A stretch of 10,211 nt of DNA from an uncultured Clostridia bacterium (GTDB lineage Bacteria; Bacillota_A; Clostridia; Christensenellales; Aristaeellaceae). Numbering within the stretch: position 1 is the stretch's first letter; each line of letters starts with the position of its first letter. The stretch spans positions 1 through 10,211 of the forward strand of contig CAMOGC010000045.1 of the NCBI GenBank assembly GCA_946613955.1, written 5' to 3'. The notes beneath the pieces were generated by a model. The model did not search any database. It was not told the DNA's origin and worked only from the letters and a program-made list of their open reading frames with translations. Both the position numbers and the translations under genes were made by a program. Shown here piece after piece: positions 6,131 to 10,211 of this stretch.

Positions 6131-6852
6131 GGGAAACCGTAAGGCCGGGGGATATGATGGCGGTATGCCTGGCCCGGCTGATCCACAACGGGGACCGGGT
6201 GTTTCACGGGGTATCCTCCCATCTGCCGATGATCGCCGTGCTGCTGGCCCGGCATACCCACGCGCCGGAGGCGGTGCATCTCAACATTCCCGGCGGCGTC
6301 AACCCCGAGGAGCCGACCCTGCGGAGCTTTACCAGCGCGGGCAGCGAGCTGTGGGAGAGCGCCGAGGCGGCGTTTCCCCTGATGGACGTGTTCGACCTCA
6401 GCATGCGGGGCGGGCTGGACGTGGCCTTTCTCAGCGGGGTGCAGTTTGACCAGGAGGGAAGGGTCAACGCCTCCGTCATCGGGGATTATCGCCGGCCGAA
6501 GGTGCGCCTGCCCGGCGGGGCGGGGAGCGCCGTGCTGATCCCGACGGCGAAGCGGGCCGTCATCTGGCGGACGAAGCACGACCGGCGGACGTTTACCGAA
6601 AAGGTGGATTTTATCACCGCGAAGGGGCACGTCAGCGACATCGTGACGCCGCTGTGCCATTTCCGGATGGAGGCGGGAAAGCTGATCGTGGAGAGCGTGC
6701 ATCCCGGCCACAGCCTGGCCGAGGTGGCGGAGAACACGGCCTTCCCCGTGCAGTACTACGAGGAACGGGAAACCCCGCCGCCCACGGAGGAAGAGATGTG
6801 GTGGCTGCGGCGGATCGACCCCCGGGATCTGCGGAGCATCGAGTTCCGGTAA
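6127..6852 (+). CDS. CoA-transferase family subunit B (GctB/IpdB-like), apparently lacking the catalytic glutamate
   Basis: A 241-residue partner of the preceding gene, with a 4-base ATGA overlap. Family signatures include LPMIAVLLAR near 33-42, FLSGVQFDQEGRVNASVIGDY in the middle with its Gly-rich follow-up LPGGAGSA, and the C-terminal PTEEEMWWLRRIDPRDLR, which recalls both GctB and IpdB. In GctB the nucleophile is a glutamate in an ES-G motif at residue 54. In a hand alignment from memory, the matching stretch here reads LNIPGGVNP, with Ile54 in that place. IpdB also lacks the glutamate. The pair may therefore be a hydrolase or C-C-bond enzyme on CoA thioesters rather than a transferase, or a transferase that uses another residue. 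The family assignment is firm; the reaction is open. Confidence 0.8.
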   Translation: MRETVRPGDMMAVCLARLIHNGDRVFHGVSSHLPMIAVLLARHTHAPEAVHLNIPGGVNPEEPTLRSFTSAGSELWESAEAAFPLMDVFDLSMRGGLDVAFLSGVQFDQEGRVNASVIGDYRRPKVRLPGGAGSAVLIPTAKRAVIWRTKHDRRTFTEKVDFITAKGHVSDIVTPLCHFRMEAGKLIVESVHPGHSLAEVAENTAFPVQYYEERETPPPTEEEMWWLRRIDPRDLRSIEFR

Positions 6853-6868
6853 GGGCAGCCTGATTTTG

Positions 6869-6897
6869 TTCAGCCCCTTCGCGGAGGGGAGCCTGAA
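6869..6897 (+). other. Intercistronic hairpin upstream of mtnK
   Basis: CCCCT (6874-6878) pairs with AGGGG (6885-6889), and TTCAG (6869-6873) with CTGAA (6893-6897), leaving a 3-base bulge on the 3' arm. It is followed by an A-run, not a U-run, so it is not an intrinsic terminator on the plus strand. It may be an mRNA processing or stability element in the 89-base gap. Confidence 0.4.
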
Positions 6898-6941
6898 AAA
6901 AATAAAACATGCGTGAAAAACGCGGAAAGGAAGCGGGTACC

Positions 6942-8156
6942 ATGGCAAGGTATGACAAGTATTTCCTGATGAAAGAAGAGGACGTGGCGGGCTATGTGCA
7001 GACGAAATACGCCGGACATTTCGCCCCGGACGCGAAGCTGACCGTAAAGGAAATCGGCGACGGCAACCTGAACTACGTCTTCAGGGTGGTGGAGGAGGCC
7101 ACCGGGAAATCCATGATCGTCAAGCAGGCGGGAGAGGCCCTGCGGATTTCCGCCGAGATGCACGTGTCCACCGACCGCAACCGCATCGAGAGCGAGATTC
7201 TGCAGCTGCAGGATAAGCTGGCCCCCGGCTCCGTGCCGAAGATCTACGGATACGACACGACCATGTGCGCCTGCGCGATGGAGGATCTGAGCGATCACGA
7301 GCTGATGCGCTACGCCCTGATGCGGCACGAGATCTTCCCGCGCTTCGCCGACGATATTTCCACCTATATGGTCAACACCCTGCTGAAGACCACGGACGTG
7401 GTGCTCGAGCACAAGGAGAAAAAGGCCCTGGTGAAGAGCTTCATCAATCCGGAGCTGTGCGAGATTACGGAGGATCTGGTGCTGATGGAGCCCTATAACG
7501 ATCTGAAGGGCCGCAACATCGTCGATCCCCTGATCGCCGATTTCGTGAAGAAGGAGCTGTATGGGGACAAGGCGCTGCATCTGGCCGTGGCGAAGCTGAA
7601 GTTCGAGTTCATGAACAACGCCCAGGCGCTGCTGCACGGGGATCTGCATACCGGATCCATCTTCGTGAAGAAGGATTCCACGAAGGTGTTCGATCCCGAA
7701 TTCGCCTTCTTCGGCCCCATGGGATACGACATCGGCAACGTGATCGCCAACCTGATTTTCGCCTATGACAGCGGCGTGGCCGCCGGGGCGGAGGAATTCA
7801 ACGCCTGGGTGCTGCGGACCATCGAGGAGACGATCGACCTGTTTATCGCCAAGTTCCGGAAAACCTTCGACGAATGCGTCACCGAGCCGATGGCCAGGGT
7901 CGAGGGCTTCCGGGAGGAATATCTGAAGAGCATTCTCAGCGACACCGCCGCCTATACCGGCACGGAGCTGCACCGCCGGACGGTGGGCATGGCCCAGGTC
8001 AAGGACGTGACCACCATCGCCGATCCCGAAAAGCGGGCGTACGCGGAGAAGCTGAACATCATCGCCGGCAAGGACTTTATCCTGAACCGGACCGGCTTTG
8101 CCGCCGGGAAGGATTTTGTGGACGCGGTCAGACGGGCGGAGGCGGCCCTGAAGTAA
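6942..8156 (+). CDS. mtnK: S-methyl-5-thioribose kinase (may also act on 5-deoxyribose)
   Basis: A 404-residue kinase that phosphorylates the C1 hydroxyl of 5-methylthioribose with ATP; length matches the family (about 397 in Bacillus subtilis). It has the protein-kinase-like APH fold. The nucleotide loop is GDGNLNYVFRV (39-49) with a likely ATP-contacting K62. The catalytic loop is HGDLHTGS (232-239) with D234 as base, and the metal-binding DPEF (251-254) includes D251 and E253. These correspond, off by one, to D233, D250 and E252 of the Bacillus enzyme as remembered. The ATG at 6942 was chosen over an in-frame ATG at 6909 because GGAAAGGAA lies about 11 bases upstream and the family N-terminus begins there. 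mtnA follows 18 bases downstream. No mtnW/mtnX/mtnB/mtnD is visible, which favours the aldolase shunt over full methionine salvage. Confidence 0.96.
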   Translation: MARYDKYFLMKEEDVAGYVQTKYAGHFAPDAKLTVKEIGDGNLNYVFRVVEEATGKSMIVKQAGEALRISAEMHVSTDRNRIESEILQLQDKLAPGSVPKIYGYDTTMCACAMEDLSDHELMRYALMRHEIFPRFADDISTYMVNTLLKTTDVVLEHKEKKALVKSFINPELCEITEDLVLMEPYNDLKGRNIVDPLIADFVKKELYGDKALHLAVAKLKFEFMNNAQALLHGDLHTGSIFVKKDSTKVFDPEFAFFGPMGYDIGNVIANLIFAYDSGVAAGAEEFNAWVLRTIEETIDLFIAKFRKTFDECVTEPMARVEGFREEYLKSILSDTAAYTGTELHRRTVGMAQVKDVTTIADPEKRAYAEKLNIIAGKDFILNRTGFAAGKDFVDAVRRAEAALK

Positions 8157-8174
8157 GGAAAGGCGGAAAAGAAA

Positions 8175-9278
8175 ATGGCGGACGAAAAAAACATCATGAG
8201 CTACGAGACCGTGGAGCTGGACGATGAGAACAGCGCCCTGGTCATTCTGGACCAGACGAAGCTGCCCTACGAGGTGGAGATCCTGCATCTGAAGACCCAG
8301 CAGGAAATCTGGGACGCCATCTACCTGCTGCAGGTGCGCGGCGCGCCGGCCATCGGCGTGGCGGCGGGCTTCGGCGTTTATCTGGCGGCGAAGGAGATTC
8401 AGGCCAGGAACCGCGCCGAATTCGACGCGTTATTCCACGAGGCCAAGGAGTTTCTGAATTCCTCCCGGCCCACGGCCGTCAACCTGAGCTGGGCGCTGAA
8501 CCGGATGGAGCAGGTGCTTCTGGATCATCCGGAGGCGAGCGTTGAGGAGATCCTGGCGCTGCTGAAAAAGGAGAGCGAGGAGATCAAGGCCGAGGACGTA
8601 TGGATGTGCCGCTCCATCGGCGAATACGGCCTGACCCTGATCAGGGACGGGGACGGCATCCTGACCCACTGCAACGCCGGGCAGCTGGCCACCTCCAAAT
8701 ACGGCACGGCCCTGGCGCCCATTCATCTGGGCCGGGAAAGGGGCATGAACTTCCGCGTTTTCTGCGATGAGACCCGCCCCCTGCTGCAGGGCGCGCGGCT
8801 GTCCTCCTTCGAGCTGATGGCCGACGGGGTGGACACCACCGTCATCTGCGACAACATGGCCAGCCAGGTCATGAAAAACGGATGGGTCAACGCGGTGTTT
8901 GTCGGATGCGACCGGGTGGCGGCCAACGGGGACGCCTGCAACAAGATCGGCACCTCCGGGGTGGCCATTCTGGCGAAGTATTACGGCATTCCCTTCTACG
9001 TTCTGGGCCCCACCTCCACCATCGACATGAGCATCGAGAAGGGCGAGGACATCACCATCGAGCAGCGCAAACCCGAGGAAGTCACCGAGATGTGGTACAA
9101 ACAGCGCATGGCGCCGGCGGGGGTCAAGGTCTACAATCCGGCCTTCGACTTCGCGGATCATGAGCTGATCAGCGGCATCGTAACCGAATACGGGATCGCC
9201 CGGCCGCCCTACAGCGAGAGCCTGAAGGAAATCTTCCGGAAGAAGGCGGAGGCGGAAAAAGCGAAGAAGGCGAAGTAA
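8175..9278 (+). CDS. mtnA: S-methyl-5-thioribose-1-phosphate isomerase
   Basis: A 367-residue aldose-ketose isomerase converting 5-methylthioribose-1-phosphate (and in shunt pathways 5-deoxyribose-1-phosphate) to the ribulose-1-phosphate. It is related to eIF2B regulatory subunits. Visible motifs are RGAPAIG at 55-61, [13 protein letters not shown] near 96-107, THCNAG with catalytic C166, and GCDRV with catalytic D246, followed by [11 protein letters not shown]166 and D246 match the Cys/Asp pair of the Bacillus enzyme. The C-terminus ends in a Lys/Ala-rich tail (about 350-367), slightly longer than the roughly 353-residue Bacillus protein. The ATG at 8175 has AAGGAAAGG about 11 bases upstream; a second in-frame ATG at 8196 is less favoured. 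With the preceding kinase it feeds the aldolase at 2791-3660 with its ketose-1-phosphate substrate. Confidence 0.96.
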   Translation: MADEKNIMSYETVELDDENSALVILDQTKLPYEVEILHLKTQQEIWDAIYLLQVRGAPAIGVAAGFGVYLAAKEIQARNRAEFDALFHEAKEFLNSSRPTAVNLSWALNRMEQVLLDHPEASVEEILALLKKESEEIKAEDVWMCRSIGEYGLTLIRDGDGILTHCNAGQLATSKYGTALAPIHLGRERGMNFRVFCDETRPLLQGARLSSFELMADGVDTTVICDNMASQVMKNGWVNAVFVGCDRVAANGDACNKIGTSGVAILAKYYGIPFYVLGPTSTIDMSIEKGEDITIEQRKPEEVTEMWYKQRMAPAGVKVYNPAFDFADHELISGIVTEYGIARPPYSESLKEIFRKKAEAEKAKKAK

Positions 9279-9335
9279 GGCGAAGCCTGCGAAAGAAACG
9301 CGAATCACGCGGAACCAGGCGAAAAAGCACGACGA

Positions 9336-9384
9336 TCAGGAGACCGGCCCGGCCCCGTTTGCGGGGACCGGGCGGAGCTCCTGA
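9336..9384 (+). other. Strong GC-rich hairpin in the mtnA-pduL gap
   Basis: Inner stem: GCCCGGCCCCG (9347-9357) pairs with 9362-9373 (one bulged A at 9367) around a TTTG loop. Outer stem: TCAGGAG (9336-9342) pairs with CTCCTGA (9378-9384), separated by a small internal loop. The ribosome site GAGGAG (about 9386-9391) starts right after it and stays unpaired. No U-tract follows, so full termination is unlikely. It probably sets mRNA stability or translation of pduL. Confidence 0.5.
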
Positions 9385-9399
9385 ACGAGGAGACGAAAG

Positions 9400-10211
9400 A
9401 TGAACGAGAAGGAACTCCGGTTCGCCGTGACCCGGATGGTGCTGACGGAGCTGGCGGCGGCGGGAGAATACTGGGTGCCGGTGGCGGTTTCCAGCCGCCA
9501 CTGCCATCTGTGTCCGGCGGATCTGGAGCGCCTCTTCGGCCCGGGGCATACGCTGACGCCCCTGCGCCCGCTGTCCCAGCCGGGGCAGTTCGCGGCGGAG
9601 GAGAAGGTGACGCTGGAAACCCCGAAGGGGCGGATGAGCCTGCGGGTGGTGGGGCCGGTCCGGAAGGAAACCCAGGTGGAGCTGAGCCTGACGGACGCCC
9701 GCCAGATGGGGCTGAGCCCGCCCATCCGCCTGTCCGGGGAGCTGGAGGGCTCTCCCGGCGGCCGGCTGACAAACGGGGAGAAAAGCGTGGAGATTTCCCG
9801 CGGGATCATCGCCGCGGCGCGCCACCTGCACATGAGCCCGGAGGAGGCGGCGGCCTACGGCCTGCGGGACGGGCAGGAGGTCAGCCTGCTCTCCGGCGGC
9901 CCAAGGGGCGGAACGATGGAGCATCTGATCGTCCGGGCCGGAAAGGGCCACCTGATGGAGGTGCATCTGGACACGGACGAGGCCAACGCCTTCGGGCTGC
10001 GGGGCGGAGAGCTGTGCCGGCTGATCCTGCCGGGCGCGCCGGTATTCGGGTTCCCCGGGAGGGAAGGCGCGGCGGCGCCCCGGAGCGCCTGGGCCGGCTA
10101 TTCGGGCGGGAACATCGGGGAGGCGCGGAGAAGCCCGGCCTGGCCCGTCTTCCCTGGCGGGAGCAACGGGGAGGCGCGGAGAAGCCCGGCGCCGCCGGCT
10201 TCGGGGGAGAC
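9400..10211 (+). CDS. pduL: Phosphate acyltransferase of the PduL type with N-terminal encapsulation-like helix and unusual C-terminal extension, 3' end cut by window edge
   Basis: PduL exchanges CoA and phosphate on short acyl-CoAs (acetyl- or propionyl-CoA to the acyl phosphate) and is the usual phosphotransacylase of microcompartment metabolosomes. Residues 4-18 (KELRFAVTRMVLTEL) form an amphipathic helix like the PduL encapsulation peptide. The core then shows SSRHCHL (metal ligands H34, H36), LSQPGQFAAEE (58-68), GPVRKETQVE with R88, ARHLHM (H142, H144) and VHLDTDEANA (H189), all hallmark PduL motifs. The usual PduL core would end near residue 210. Here the frame stays open for at least 60 more residues in a Gly/Pro/Ala/Arg-rich segment with a 17-residue repeat. 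The ATG at 9400 has GAGGAG about 8 bases upstream. It would turn the acyl-CoA derived from the aldolase product into an acyl phosphate for ATP formation. A pathway acylating aldehyde dehydrogenase is not in the window. Confidence 0.93.
   Translation, partial: MNEKELRFAVTRMVLTELAAAGEYWVPVAVSSRHCHLCPADLERLFGPGHTLTPLRPLSQPGQFAAEEKVTLETPKGRMSLRVVGPVRKETQVELSLTDARQMGLSPPIRLSGELEGSPGGRLTNGEKSVEISRGIIAAARHLHMSPEEAAAYGLRDGQEVSLLSGGPRGGTMEHLIVRAGKGHLMEVHLDTDEANAFGLRGGELCRLILPGAPVFGFPGREGAAAPRSAWAGYSGGNIGEARRSPAWPVFPGGSNGEARRSPAPPASGE
10105..10190 (+). repeat. 51-bp (17-codon) tandem repeat in the pduL C-terminal extension
   Basis: Two units with a 51-base period share an identical 23-base run (10117-10139 and 10168-10190). 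In protein they read as x-G-G-x-x-G-E-A-R-R-S-P-A-x-P, and a degenerate earlier copy (FPGREG to SAWAG) seems to precede them. A period divisible by three keeps the frame. The repeat may continue past the window. Confidence 0.8.

Noticed and set aside
6869..6897. Intrinsic terminator before mtnK
   Set aside because: The hairpin is followed by an A-run rather than a U-run on the plus strand, so it would not terminate the operon.
6870..8288. Long minus-strand open frame opposite mtnK
   Set aside because: It is antisense to a well-supported mtnK with catalytic motifs in place, and no credible ribosome site or domain was seen.
10105..10190. CRISPR or variable-number intergenic repeat
   Set aside because: Only two clear units are present, with a 51-base period that stays in frame inside pduL. 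There are no spacers of CRISPR form.

Overview
The window looks like a piece of a GC-rich Bacillota (Clostridia-type) chromosome. The basis is a short Lys-Lys-starting signal peptide on a sugar-binding protein, near-consensus sigma-70-type promoters, strong purine-rich ribosome binding sites, and protein families typical of anaerobic Clostridia. The genus cannot be told from this sequence.

Layout. Positions 1-2478 (minus strand) hold a sugar ABC transporter: a substrate-binding protein read first, then a hairpin, then a double-domain ATPase that runs off the left edge; a permease is expected beyond it. Positions 2479-2790 are an AT-rich divergent control region with one near-consensus promoter facing each way. 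It also holds three exact copies of the octamer TGTTTAGT (either strand), the likely operators of an unseen regulator. Positions 2791-10211 (plus strand) form one long co-directional gene set: class II aldolase, CoA-disulfide-reductase-like flavoprotein, a two-subunit CoA-transferase-family pair, methylthioribose kinase (mtnK), methylthioribose-1-phosphate isomerase (mtnA), and a phosphotransacylase of the PduL type that runs off the right edge. The gaps contain hairpins and one REP-like element but no further convincing gene.

How the genes fit together (inference). MtnK + MtnA + a class II aldolase is the gene set of the DHAP shunt. That route salvages 5-methylthioribose or 5-deoxyribose, the leftovers of S-adenosylmethionine chemistry, by splitting the 1-phospho-ketose into dihydroxyacetone phosphate and a short aldehyde (methylthioacetaldehyde or acetaldehyde). 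The divergent sugar ABC transporter would bring in the pentose. The aldehyde would be oxidised to an acyl-CoA by an enzyme not in the window, and PduL would convert that to an acyl phosphate for ATP gain.

Most notable: the aldolase carries a linker and a C-terminal amphipathic helix, and PduL carries an N-terminal amphipathic helix. The two helices nearly match each other (E-[IL]-R-A-[IV]-T-R-x-V-[ML]-x-x-L) and look like bacterial-microcompartment encapsulation peptides. The locus is therefore predicted to encode part of a metabolosome that handles the aldehyde from SAM-by-product salvage, although no shell gene is visible here. Two further oddities are a CoA-transferase-like pair that seems to lack the catalytic glutamate, and a repeat-containing Gly/Pro/Arg extension on PduL.
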